Source of the DNA: Chondromyces crocatus
GTDB lineage: Bacteria > Myxococcota_A > Polyangia > Polyangiales > Polyangiaceae
Assembly (NCBI RefSeq): GCF_001189295.1
Contig: NZ_CP012159.1
Location: forward strand, 8,540,501 to 8,604,500
DNA: 64,000 nucleotides
Reading direction: 5' to 3'
A model generated the notes under the pieces. It was not told the DNA's origin, did no database searches, and saw only the letters and a program-made list of their open reading frames with translations. How positions within the stretch are numbered: the first letter of the stretch is position 1; each line of letters starts with the position of its first letter. The position numbers and the translations under genes were made by a program. Positions 16,979-25,630 of the stretch are shown here, in pieces.

Positions 16979-19382
16979 CTCGCCCCTCCGACCGATCGCC
17001 CACGTCGGCGAAGGCAACCTTCGTGAGGTAGACGTCGTCTCCGACTTGCGGCGTCAGCAGCCCGAAAGGTGAATGGCCAACGCGCCCCGTGAGAAAGAGC
17101 CCCTCTCGACCCAGGGCGCCGATGGTGAGGGATCTGCGCAGCTCGTCACGTGCGAAGTCCTGTGTCCAGGTGATCCCGCCGCGCATGTCGAGGCGAGCCG
17201 CGAAATGCTGAACCTGCTGCCCGCTCGCAGACGGCTTCTCCCCGTTCCTGGACGGGTCACCGAAGAACCCGGTGAAATGGAACTCGTTCCCGACCGCCAC
17301 GGGCAAAGCTCCATAGTCCTCTTCCAGACCGCCGAAGCGCCGAGTCCAGCGCGTACGCCCCTCGGCATCGAGTCCAGCGAGGGAGAGCGCGCGACCGCCC
17401 GCTGGTCCACGAGCCGCCCTTGCGCTCCCGACGGCACTCTCGTCCCCCTCCGTGACGTCGTGAGCGTTGACGATCACCAGAACGTCGCCCGCCTCGTTGA
17501 CCTCCATCATCCCGTCGTCGTTCGAAGGGCCGCCGAAAGAACGGGCCCAGAGCAGGTGCCCCTCGCCATCGAACTTCGCGACGAACACATCCTGCCCCCC
17601 CTGACTCACCAGCTGCTGACGCCCCAGCCAGAAAGGCTGATCGAAGATCCCGGCGAGGAGAATGTTTCCGCGCCCATCAAGTCGGACGCGCATCGGAAAC
17701 TGATGCGCGTGATCGCCGAGCTGAACGCTCCAGAGCGCCTCGCCATCGCGCCCCAGCTTGGCCATCGAGATGTCGCCTTGCCCCCTGCTGGTGAGCGTCC
17801 CCGTGCCGTTCCCGTAATCGATGCTGCCCTGGAACACGTTCACGGCCACGACTGTTCCATCTGCGCCCACGGCCAGCTGAAACCCCTTCTGCACCGCCGC
17901 GTCCCCGTACTGCTTGCCCCACAGCGCGCGCCCCTCGGCATCGAACCGCACCAGGAACGCATCCACATCCCCGCGGTTCTCGAGCGCGATCCCGTCACCG
18001 AAATCGAGCCTGCCCAGGAACTCGCCCGCCACGAGCATCCCCCCTTCCCCGCCGTACACGATGGCCGTCGCGGCCTGAAAATCCTCATCCCCGAAGCGCC
18101 GAGACCACACGGTTCGGCACCCCTGATCGAATCTGGCGAGGAGCAGATCCGCGCCCCCCGCGCTGGAGAGAGGGCCCTTTCCCAGATCGACCGTGCCCCG
18201 GAACGTGCCGACCATCCACGGGTTCCCCGCCCCATCGGCTGCCACCAGACTGGAGAGGCCTTTCTCCGATCCATCCCCGAACCGCCGGGTGCACAGCGGC
18301 TCTCCGAGCCACGCCCGCGAGGCGACCACGGGAGCCTCCTCGTGCCATCCCGTCGGCGTCGTCGAGGCGGCGCTCACGCTCGACGGGCCGCCCAGCGGAA
18401 AGCCCTCCACCGACGCAGCCCGACCGACCGGGAGCAGCAGCATCCCCGCCGAGAGCAAGGCGAGCCGTGGTCTCAGCGACGCACGCGCACGATCGCGGCG
18501 GTGTGGCGAGATGGCGGCCAGGTTCGCCACGACCTCCTCCGCGGTCGGCCTCTCCGCCGGATCGACTTCCAGACAGCGGCGGATCAGCTCGGTGAACGCT
18601 GAAGGCACCGACGACGCAGAGGAAAGCCTCCCTCGCAGCGGTTCCCCCAGCGCTGGCGCCTGACCCGTGAGCAGCTCGTGCAAGAGGAGCCCCAGGGCGT
18701 GCACGTCCGTCGCAGGGGTCGCCGCCTCACCATGACACTGTTCCGGCGCCGCATAGCGCGGCGTGAACCCCACCGGGGAAGTCGGCACCGACGCGATCCG
18801 ACGGGCCGAGCCGAGATCGACGAGCACCGCCTCGCCCTCCACATCGAGGCACACGTTCTCTGGCTTGAGATCCTGATGCACGAGCCCCGCCGCATGCAGC
18901 GCCGAGAGGCCGCGCGCGACCCCGAGACCCACCCGCAGGATCCGGCCAGCATCGAACGTCGCTCCCCCATCGACGAGCGCCCTCACCGTCGACCCCTCGA
19001 CCAGCTCCAGGATCAGCACGGGCCACGCGCGATGCTGGACGGGTGATCCCGCGAGCCCCCGGAGGACGTGCCGCGTCGGCGCCACCGCGTGAACCAGCCG
19101 CAGGCAGTCGAGTTCCGACACCGCCCGCGCATGGCACGCCGCCTCGTCCGCCGCGTCGACGGGCAGGGACCGCAAGACCTTGAGCGCGACGCGACGGTGC
19201 GGCCCCGCGCCGCGCTCGCCCCCGTCGCTCGCCTCGAAGACCCAGCCGAGCTTGCCCCGACCGAGGAGGCACGTGACCTCGTAACGCCCTGCGACGACCT
19301 CACCAACGTGGAGCGGCCCGCACGGCACCACGGCATCGGTCGACACGGGCGTCGTGTGCGTGGGTTCGGCCTCGGTGCTCAT
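16965..19382 (-). CDS. Membrane Ser/Thr protein kinase with SBBP-like beta-propeller sensor
   Basis: 805 residues. Kinase domain about 33-290: LLGRGKLGWVF, Lys68, HQDLKPEN (H169-Q170-D171), DLG 189-191, and the APE-like YAAPEQ. The arginine of the HRD motif is replaced by Gln, so the kinase is of the non-RD kind. A membrane segment lies at about 305-320 (LALLSAGMLLLPVG). Residues about 380-800 contain repeats of the type GNPWMVGTFRGTVDLG, LLARFDQGCRTVWSRRFGD and FLVRFDAEGRALWGKQYGD, matching SBBP/beta-propeller repeats common in myxobacterial surface proteins. ATG 19382 follows GGAGGAGG. It is co-transcribed and overlaps with the LamG kinase, suggesting a paired sensing unit. Confidence 0.88.
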   Translation of the reverse strand: MSTEAEPTHTTPVSTDAVVPCGPLHVGEVVAGRYEVTCLLGRGKLGWVFEASDGGERGAGPHRRVALKVLRSLPVDAADEAACHARAVSELDCLRLVHAVAPTRHVLRGLAGSPVQHRAWPVLILELVEGSTVRALVDGGATFDAGRILRVGLGVARGLSALHAAGLVHQDLKPENVCLDVEGEAVLVDLGSARRIASVPTSPVGFTPRYAAPEQCHGEAATPATDVHALGLLLHELLTGQAPALGEPLRGRLSSASSVPSAFTELIRRCLEVDPAERPTAEEVVANLAAISPHRRDRARASLRPRLALLSAGMLLLPVGRAASVEGFPLGGPSSVSAASTTPTGWHEEAPVVASRAWLGEPLCTRRFGDGSEKGLSSLVAADGAGNPWMVGTFRGTVDLGKGPLSSAGGADLLLARFDQGCRTVWSRRFGDEDFQAATAIVYGGEGGMLVAGEFLGRLDFGDGIALENRGDVDAFLVRFDAEGRALWGKQYGDAAVQKGFQLAVGADGTVVAVNVFQGSIDYGNGTGTLTSRGQGDISMAKLGRDGEALWSVQLGDHAHQFPMRVRLDGRGNILLAGIFDQPFWLGRQQLVSQGGQDVFVAKFDGEGHLLWARSFGGPSNDDGMMEVNEAGDVLVIVNAHDVTEGDESAVGSARAARGPAGGRALSLAGLDAEGRTRWTRRFGGLEEDYGALPVAVGNEFHFTGFFGDPSRNGEKPSASGQQVQHFAARLDMRGGITWTQDFARDELRRSLTIGALGREGLFLTGRVGHSPFGLLTPQVGDDVYLTKVAFADVGDRSEGRDATR

Positions 19383-19704
19383 TCCGCGCGCTCCTCCTCC
19401 GGGATCACCTGGGCGACGAAGCGGGGGAGCCAGGTCGAAAGCCGCTCCACGGCGGCAGGACCGGAAGGAATTCTGGGGCCGTCGTGGAGAGCGTCAATGG
19501 CGCTCCAGATCACGCACCGCGCACGGAAGGAGGCCGGAGAGCGTGCCGGAAAAGCAGCAGAAGCCCGGGAGAAGCAGGAATCGCGGACGACCGGATGGCG
19601 CGTCGCGGACGGGTCGGGTGAGCCCGTCACGAGTCCTCGCGCGGCGACCCGGGACGTTTCGTCGTTTCCCGTTCGATCCCCTCTGGTGCGCTACCATCGC
19701 ACCG
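19383..19704. other. Divergent intergenic region, no gene seen
   Basis: About 320 bp between the kinase operon (minus) and the Uma2-like gene (plus), and it must hold both promoters. Just before the plus-strand start is a small inverted repeat, GGTGCG-N7-CGCACC (within 19685-19703), a possible operator or hairpin. Nothing else stands out. Confidence 0.4.
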
Positions 19705-20289
19705 ATGGATGAGCCTGCGGAAAAGCGGCCCGCTCGTGCCACGAGCGCCGACCTCGACGCTGTGCCCGAGGACATGATCGCCGAACTCATCGGTGGCGTG
19801 CTCTACAGCTCCTCACGACCAGGCGGGCCTCACACGAAGGCCTCCGGGATGCTGTACCTCGATCTCGGAAACCCCTTCTCCCGAGGCCGCGGCGGCCCTG
19901 GTGGCTGGTGGATCTTGCCAGAGCCGAAGCTGGCCCTCGGAGGGGACATCATCTGCCCGGATCTCGCCGGATGGCGACGAGAGCGCATGCCCGAGGTCTA
20001 CACGGCGCCAGCATGCTCGTTGCCGCCCGACTGGGCGTGCGAGGTGCTGTCCCCCTCGACGGCGAGACACGACCGGGTGGTCAAGATGCCGCTCCATGCC
20101 GCGGCAGGTGTGCCGTGGGTGTGGCTCCTCGATCCGGCGGCGCAGATGCTGGAGGTCTTCCATCTGGGCCAGCAGGGGTTGTGGATGCTGAAGACGGCAG
20201 TCGCTGGAGACGCCGTGGTGCACGCCCCGCCCTTCGAGGCGGTGGCGCTGGAGCTGTCGGCCCTCTGGATCGCTGGCGACCAGGGTTGA
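19705..20289 (+). CDS. Uma2 family (DUF820) putative PD-(D/E)XK nuclease-fold protein, copy 1
   Basis: A 194-residue Uma2-family protein. Features: ADLDAVPEDMIAELIGGVLY at the N terminus, GGPGGWWILPEPKLALGGDI, ICPDLAGWRRERMPE, PDWACEVLSPSTARHDRVVK and GVPWVWLLDPAAQMLEVF. The D/ExE-type residues in PDLAGW and CEVLSPST correspond to the metal-binding core of the restriction-endonuclease-like fold. ATG 19705 is the start that begins the family pattern. A paralogue lies at 23314. Uma2 proteins are abundant in cyanobacteria and myxobacteria and their biological role is not settled. Confidence 0.87.
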   Translation: MDEPAEKRPARATSADLDAVPEDMIAELIGGVLYSSSRPGGPHTKASGMLYLDLGNPFSRGRGGPGGWWILPEPKLALGGDIICPDLAGWRRERMPEVYTAPACSLPPDWACEVLSPSTARHDRVVKMPLHAAAGVPWVWLLDPAAQMLEVFHLGQQGLWMLKTAVAGDAVVHAPPFEAVALELSALWIAGDQG

Positions 20290-20514
20290 CGCGATCGCGG
20301 TGAGCGAGCCGCGAAGACGGACGTGATGGTGGAACGACGAAGCGCACGCCTGGTGCACTTGCCCAGCCGATAGGGAGGCTCATGGAGCCACCGCTCTCCG
20401 GCTCGGTTCCACCAGCGATGGACCAAGGAGGCGCGGCGCCGCGGTCGAGGAGCGTGTAGGCTCCCGCTGGCAGCAGCAGTTCCAGCTGGCAGGACGACGG
20501 GCAAGGAGAGCCAC

Positions 20515-21204
20515 GTGAACATCCTCCTCTTCGGCGCGACCGGCATGGTCGGACAGGGCGTCCTCGGCGTTTGCCTCGGCGATCCCGACGTGGAGAACGT
20601 CCTCGCGGTCGGGCGTAACGCGACCGGGCAACCGCACCCGAAGCTGCGCGAGCTCATCCACCGCGACTTCCTGGATCTCGCGCCGATCGAGGACCAGCTC
20701 GCCGGTCACGACGCCTGCTTCTTCTGCCTCGGCACCTCCTCGCTGGGCATGAGCGAAGAGGACTACCGGCGCGTCACCTACGACATCGCCCTCTCGGTCG
20801 GCCGCACCCTGGCGCGGCTGAGCCCCGATCTCACGTTCGTCTTCGTGTCGGGCAGCGGGACCGACGGCACCGCGAAGGGCCGCGTGATGTGGGCGCGGGT
20901 GAAGGGAGAGACCGAGAACGCGCTGCTCGCGCTGCCCTTCGAGGCCTACATGTTCCGGCCGGCGTTCATCCACGGCGTGCGCCCGAAGCAGCCGCTGTTC
21001 AAGGCAATCTACGGCGGCCTCGCGCCGCTCTTCCCGGTCCTGCAGAAGGTGCTCCCGAAGTACATGACGACCACGGACCACCTGGGGCGCGCGATGCTGG
21101 AGGTCGCGCGCTACGGTGCGCCCATGCGGGTGCTCGAGAATGCCGACATCGACCGGATCGGCCGCGAGGCCGCCGCTTCGACCCACGGCGCTCCGCAGGC
21201 GTGA
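20515..21204 (+). CDS. NAD(P)-binding Rossmann protein (epimerase-like)
   Basis: A 229-residue protein beginning MNILLFGATGMVGQGVLGVC, an NAD(P)-binding Rossmann motif of the NAD(P)H-binding/epimerase group (YbjT/HTATIP2-like). Also FCLGTSSLGMSEEDYRRVTY and FVFVSGSGTDGTAKG, where SxS and GxG stand where such proteins hold cofactor. MWARVKGETENAL supplies a Lys near the position of the YxxxK lysine. Start is GTG 20515 with AAGGAG 6 bp upstream. A 10-bp hairpin lies downstream at 21389. The substrate is unknown. Confidence 0.83.
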   Translation: MNILLFGATGMVGQGVLGVCLGDPDVENVLAVGRNATGQPHPKLRELIHRDFLDLAPIEDQLAGHDACFFCLGTSSLGMSEEDYRRVTYDIALSVGRTLARLSPDLTFVFVSGSGTDGTAKGRVMWARVKGETENALLALPFEAYMFRPAFIHGVRPKQPLFKAIYGGLAPLFPVLQKVLPKYMTTTDHLGRAMLEVARYGAPMRVLENADIDRIGREAAASTHGAPQA

Positions 21205-21388
21205 TCAGAGACCCGGTTCCAGCGCCGCTTCCCCGCAAGGCCATCGCTTGCGCAACCCTTGCCCGATCCCGGACGTCGAGGTTGAGCAAACCTGGCGCAA
21301 CTCACGCCAGAGCGGCGCAACCCTTTGCATCACGCCCTCCAGCACGCTTTGCAGGAATAGGGCCGAAACCCATCGTGTTCACGGCCCA

Positions 21389-21417
21389 GCCCGTGCCAGA
21401 CGTCCCCTGGCACGGGC
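21389..21417 (+). terminator. 10-bp perfect inverted repeat
   Basis: GCCCGTGCCA at 21389-21398, a 9-nt loop, and TGGCACGGGC at 21408-21417. It lies in the 294-bp gap between the Rossmann protein and the DUF3089 gene, 82 bp before the latter. It could be a terminator of the upstream gene or a regulatory hairpin of the downstream one. Confidence 0.5.
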
Positions 21418-21498
21418 CCTGTCGAGAGGTCGCAGCGTGGTGCGGGGGCTCGTCGACAGGCTGACGGAAAGACTTCACGCACCGCTCGGGAGCACCTG

Positions 21499-22623
21499 AT
21501 GAAGTGGTCGAAGAGAGCGCGGCGCATCGCGCTCGGGGTCGTGATCGGAATCCTCGCCTCGGTGACGCTCCTCGTGCTGTTCATCGGCCCGCTGGTCCAG
21601 TCGATGATGACGCCGAGCACCGCGTTCGCGGCCACGACCCCGCCGCCGCCACCGGACTACGCGGACCCCGCGACCTGGAGCGCGCTGCCCGAGCGGGTCG
21701 ACAGCGCCGACCGCGCACCGACGGGCGCCACGGCCATCGACCAGGCCAGCGCCGAGGTCGACGTCTTCTACCTCCACCCCACCTCGTACGTCGCCAACCA
21801 GTGGAACGGCCCCACGGACGACGCTGCGCTCAACGAGGCCACCGACCGGGTCGCCACGGGCATCCAGGCGTCCGCCTTCAATGGCTGCTGCGCCATCTAC
21901 GCCCCGCGATACCGCCAGGCCAACGGGACGGCATTCTACAACCCCTCCGCCGACGGAGATCAGGCCATCGCCCTCGCATACGACGACGTCCGCCGCGCCT
22001 TTGCGGCATTCAACGCGAAGCGAGGCCCCGGACGCCCGTTCCTCCTTGCCGGCCACAGCCAGGGCTCGATCCTCGGCGAGCGGCTGCTCCGTGAAGAGAT
22101 CGCTGGCAAACCGCTGCGGAACCAGCTCGTCGCCGCCTACCTGATCGGCGGTCGTGTGACGGTCGACGGCCTCCGCGAGGGTGCCCCCGACATCCCCCTC
22201 TGCCGCGCCGCCGACGACCTGCACTGCGTCGTCTCCTGGACCGCACGGAGCCCGACCTACGCCCCGACCTCCTTCGAACTCAGCTACCCCGACGGACGCG
22301 AGCGCGCCTGCACGAACCCCTTGTCCTGGCAGCTCGACGGTGCCCCCGTCCCCGCCGAGAAGAACCTGGGCGCCGTGTTCCTGGAGACCGACGATCACGC
22401 ACCTCGTCCAGGCTTTGCCGATGCCCGGTGCGACAAGGGCACGCTGCTCGTCTCCCAGGTCGGGAACACGCCCCGCGATCTCCCGAGCCGCATCCTCGAC
22501 CACGTGATGGGCGACGGGAACTACCACCCGATCGAGTTTCAGATCTTCTTCATGAGCCTGCGGCAGAACGCCATCGATCGCAGCACCGCGTTCCTCGCCG
22601 CACGCAAGAGACAGCCGCAGTAG
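21499..22623 (+). CDS. DUF3089 family alpha/beta-hydrolase-like exported protein
   Basis: A 374-residue protein. An N-terminal signal anchor (ALGVVIGILASVTLLVLFIG, residues about 11-30) is followed by a Pro-rich linker and the DUF3089 domain: VDVFYLHPTSYVANQWNGP, AIYAPRYRQANGTAFY, FLLAGHSQGSILGERLL with a GHSQG nucleophile elbow, and QIFFMSLRQNAIDR at the end. The fold is that of an alpha/beta hydrolase; activity is uncharacterised. The start at 21499 is preceded by GGGAGCACCTG. It is probably anchored in the inner membrane facing the periplasm. Confidence 0.88.
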   Translation: MKWSKRARRIALGVVIGILASVTLLVLFIGPLVQSMMTPSTAFAATTPPPPPDYADPATWSALPERVDSADRAPTGATAIDQASAEVDVFYLHPTSYVANQWNGPTDDAALNEATDRVATGIQASAFNGCCAIYAPRYRQANGTAFYNPSADGDQAIALAYDDVRRAFAAFNAKRGPGRPFLLAGHSQGSILGERLLREEIAGKPLRNQLVAAYLIGGRVTVDGLREGAPDIPLCRAADDLHCVVSWTARSPTYAPTSFELSYPDGRERACTNPLSWQLDGAPVPAEKNLGAVFLETDDHAPRPGFADARCDKGTLLVSQVGNTPRDLPSRILDHVMGDGNYHPIEFQIFFMSLRQNAIDRSTAFLAARKRQPQ

Positions 22624-23242
22624 CGCCCGCAGCGCGCGTCGTGAGGCTGGCTTGCCAGGAGCCTTCCCTCGCGTGGTCCCGCTGCGTCCTCGGGAAGGCG
22701 TCGCCCCTTCCCGTGCGCACCAGGCGAAGTCAGGTCCAGTGGCATCTCCTGGCAAGGGTCAGATCGCACGCGCCTTCTGAAACACCCGGGACCTGGGGCA
22801 CGGCGCTGCGGCTCATCCCATCGACTTCAGACGCCCGGAGACCAGAGTTCGTCGAAGCCGCCCCACACAACGAGCACATCACGGAGCGCGGACTTCACAT
22901 CACGCGCTCGTCATATGGCGTGGCTCAGGTGCTCGCAGACCCACCTGCCGGATGGAACCTGTCGCCGCACAGGAATCATGCCGCGTCCACATCAGGCGTC
23001 CGGATCAGCGTGGACAAGCCGCTCGGCCTGGTCGGGCGATCTCATTCTGTTTGAATGAAGCTCCAACCAGGAGAGTATGGCATCACTGAGTCGGCCCCCC
23101 TGAGCGCACGCGCGGACCCCCTGGCGATCGCAAATCGACGCGCGAAAGGCCCAATTTGCGTATTGCCGCGCCCTCCGGATCATTTGCCAGACCGCGCGCG
23201 TTTTTCCTCAGATCACGTGACTCAGCTCACGCTAGATTGAGT
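22624..23242. other. Intergenic region, about 620 bp, no gene seen
   Basis: It lies after the DUF3089 gene. The 3' part (about 22900-23230) is noticeably less GC-rich than coding DNA nearby. An imperfect hairpin AGGCTGGC-TT-GCCAGGAGCCT follows the DUF3089 stop (near 22650) and may terminate it. No protein-like frame was recognised. Confidence 0.4.
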
Positions 23243-23258
23243 GCGCCAACGTTGGCGC
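23243..23258. promoter_or_regulatory. 16-bp perfect palindrome upstream of the Uma2-like gene
   Basis: GCGCCAACGTTGGCGC, a perfect palindrome without spacer, lies 55 bp before the ATG of the second Uma2-like gene, in a place typical of an operator. No regulator gene is adjacent. Confidence 0.5.
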
Positions 23259-23313
23259 TGTTGGTTTACCCTTCTGCCCTGGTGAGCGAAATGCGCGCGA
23301 TTCGGGTGATGTG

Positions 23314-23910
23314 ATGGGCGAGGCGGCGAAAAATCGACGGGGCACGGCCACGTACGCCGATCTCGAAGCTGTACCTCCGCACATGGTCGGGGAGATCATC
23401 GCGGGCACCCTCTTCATGTCGCCGCGCCCCGCCATGCCCCATGCGCTCGCGTCCTCCGCGCTGGGGGGGCTTCTGGTCCGGCCCTTTCAGTTCGGTCTCG
23501 ATGGACCTGGCGGCTGGTGGCTCCTGTTCGAGCCCGAGCTCCACCTCGACAGCGACGTCCTGGTGCCGGACTTCGCCGGCTGGCGCCGCGAGCGGATGCC
23601 CAGGGTACCGGAGACGGCGGCGGTCTCGCTCCCCCCGGACTGGGTCTGCGAGGTCCTCTCCCCGAGCACGGCGACCGACGACCGCTTCGACAAGCTGCCG
23701 ATCTACGCCCGCGAAGGCGTGACCTGGGTCTGGCTCATCGACCCCATCAAGCGCAGCCTCGAGGTCCAGCACCTTGGCCCTCGGAAGCGCTGGGAGGTCG
23801 AGCTGACGGTCAAGGGCGACGACGTCGTTCGAGCGGCGCCCTTCGATGCCATCGAGCTGCCGCTCTCCGTCCTGTGGGACGGGATGCTCCCGCAGCGCAG
23901 CGACGGCTGA
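23314..23910 (+). CDS. Uma2 family (DUF820) putative PD-(D/E)XK nuclease-fold protein, copy 2
   Basis: A 198-residue paralogue of the protein at 19705. Corresponding blocks are ADLEAVPPHMVGEIIAGTLF, GGWWLLFEPELHLDSDVLVP, DFAGWRRERMPRVPE, PDWVCEVLSPSTATDDRFDK and WVWLIDPIKRSLEV. GTG 23311 and ATG 23314 are adjacent possible starts; ATG is preferred. A perfect palindrome lies 55 bp upstream and a long minisatellite downstream. Role unknown; the family fold is nuclease-like. Confidence 0.87.
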   Translation: MGEAAKNRRGTATYADLEAVPPHMVGEIIAGTLFMSPRPAMPHALASSALGGLLVRPFQFGLDGPGGWWLLFEPELHLDSDVLVPDFAGWRRERMPRVPETAAVSLPPDWVCEVLSPSTATDDRFDKLPIYAREGVTWVWLIDPIKRSLEVQHLGPRKRWEVELTVKGDDVVRAAPFDAIELPLSVLWDGMLPQRSDG

Positions 23911-24065
23911 ACCAGCAAGGGCTCCATCGGAGCACGTCGGCCGGCCGGATTACAGAAGGGCTCGTTGATTGGCGCCCCTGCGCCTTCACCGCCGATACAC
24001 CCACCGCCCGAGTCAGCGTCCCCTCCGGCGACCCTGGCGCCCCAGCAGAGGTCAGCGCTTGCCCT

Positions 24066-24443
24066 TTCAAAGGCGCCTACCCCTTTGCGCGCCTTCAGCG
24101 ACTTTCCTTCAAAGGCGCCTACCCCTTTGCGCGCCTTCAGCGACTTTCCTTCAAAGGCGCCAAACCCTTTGCGCGCCTTCAGCGACTTTCCTTCAAAGGC
24201 GCCAAACCCTTTGCGCGCCCTCAGCGACTTTTCTTCAAAGGCGCCAAACCCTTTGCGCGCCTTCAGCGACTTTCCTTCAAAGGCGCCAAACCCTTTGCGC
24301 GCCCTCAGCGACTTTCCTTCAAAGGCGCCAAACCCTTTGCGCGCCTTCAGCGACTTTCCTTCAAAGGCGCCAAACCCTTTGCGCGCCTTCAGCGACTTTC
24401 CTTCAAAGGCGCCAAACCCTTTGCGCGCCCTCAGCGACCTTCA
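24066..24443. repeat. 42-bp tandem minisatellite, 9 copies
   Basis: Nine head-to-tail copies of a 42-bp unit beginning TTCAAAGGCGCCAAACCCTT, starting at 24066, 24108, 24150, 24192, 24234, 24276, 24318, 24360 and 24402. Copies 1 and 2 have CTACCC where later copies have CAAACCC; a few copies differ by one base (CCTCAG for CTTCAG). Since 42 is divisible by three, all forward frames stay open through it (for example FKGAKPFARLQRLS per unit), but no start or ribosome binding site makes it a gene. Each unit contains the dyads AAAGG...CCTTT and GGCGC...GCGCC and could form a hairpin. Confidence 0.95.
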
Positions 24444-24722
24444 CGCGACCGTCGCGCCCGACCTTCAGGATGGGCGCCGCATCACGGCCGACTCCTGAAA
24501 ATCGAAAGCTTCCACACCAATGCGACGCCGGAAGCGATCCAGCAAACGACCACCTTATCCCACAAATCGCGAAAAATAATTCACTGGGCCGAGAAGAAGA
24601 ATTCGCGCCACTCGTCGAACACGAGAACGCGGCGCGGCTGCGTCTCTTCTCCGCCTGAAACCGCCATGGGGGTGGGAACCGGGGCCGGAGAACTTCCCTG
24701 CAAGAACAACCAGAGGAATCTC

Positions 24723-25448
24723 ATGCAACTGCCTTCCAAGACGGCGTCCAGCCAGGTCCATCTCGAGCATGCGGCGCACTTCATCAACACCGAGCAGGCT
24801 TGGCGCGAGGTCGAGGTCATCTCTCCGGAGCAGCGCACGCTGATCCAGGAGAGCGGCACCGTGGTCCGAGCGCGGACGAACACGCTGGCAGCACGGGTGT
24901 CGAGCAAGGTGCAAGCCGAGGCCGCGACGAGCAAGGCGCGATCCTCGTTCGGTGTGCGCGACATGGTGCTCGGGATGCGGCTGATGGCGTGTAGTGACGG
25001 GCTTCTCAATGGGCCGGCGCAGCGGGACCGGAGCCATACGCTGTACCGCACGGTGATGCTCGGGCGCACGGCGAGCGAGATCCGGAACATGCGGCCGCGC
25101 GAGGAGCCAGAGCTGGTCGATCGGGTGCGCACGCAGCTCGCGGAGGCGCCGGATTTCCCGGCGAAGGTGAGCCTGTTGGCCGATCTGGACGAGGCGCTGG
25201 AGCGGAGCGTCGCGGCACGGACCGCGCTCGATGCCGCGCTGAAGGTCGAGGCCATGGCCGGCGACACGGAGAAGGCGGCCCGGATCGAGCTGCGCAATGC
25301 CCTGGAGCATGCCTACGGGAGGTTGCGGTCGTCGTTCCCGGGGCAGCGGAGCTTCGTGGAGTCATTCTTTCTCCGCAGGGAGAAGAAGAAGAAGGCTGCG
25401 GACGAGGGGGTGGGGACGAAGCCCGGCCAGCCGATCCTGGGACGCTGA
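24723..25448 (+). CDS. Hypothetical protein, mostly helical
   Basis: A 241-residue soluble protein starting MQLPSKTASSQVHLEHAAHF at ATG 24723 with AGAGGAATCTC upstream. It is rich in Ala, Glu and Arg and predicted helical throughout (VDRVRTQLAEAPDFPAKVSL, DEALERSVAARTALDAALKV), with a very basic tail (LRREKKKKAADEG). No known motif. The open frame runs unbroken back through the minisatellite, but the protein-like part begins here. It could be a structural or nucleoid-type protein, but that is a guess. Confidence 0.6.
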   Translation: MQLPSKTASSQVHLEHAAHFINTEQAWREVEVISPEQRTLIQESGTVVRARTNTLAARVSSKVQAEAATSKARSSFGVRDMVLGMRLMACSDGLLNGPAQRDRSHTLYRTVMLGRTASEIRNMRPREEPELVDRVRTQLAEAPDFPAKVSLLADLDEALERSVAARTALDAALKVEAMAGDTEKAARIELRNALEHAYGRLRSSFPGQRSFVESFFLRREKKKKAADEGVGTKPGQPILGR

Positions 25449-25535
25449 TCGCGCTCCTCGATCTCGGCTTCAGCTGGCCGGATCGAGCACCGAGCCAGCA
25501 CGCGATCGGGCGTCGAGGCGCCACGCGGTCGGTGC

Positions 25536-25590
25536 GAGGTCGGTGAGAGGCCGGTGAGAGGCCGGTGAGAGGCCGGTGAGAGGTCGGTGA
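25536..25590. repeat. 11-bp tandem repeat, 5 copies
   Basis: GAGGCCGGTGA repeated five times; the first and last copies read GAGGTCGGTGA. It lies between convergent genes ending at 25448 and 25631. Non-coding. Confidence 0.85.
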
Positions 25591-25630
25591 ATGGCGGGTC
25601 CCGGTCGCCTTCGGGCCGGGGCCCGTCGCT

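Noticed and set aside
24066-24443. Possible CRISPR array
   Set aside because: The 42-bp units are directly contiguous without unique spacers, and no cas gene is present; it is a plain minisatellite.
23911-24722. Coding gene including the 42-bp repeats, fused to the unknown protein
   Set aside because: No start with a ribosome binding site precedes the array and all three frames are equally open; a good start exists at 24723.
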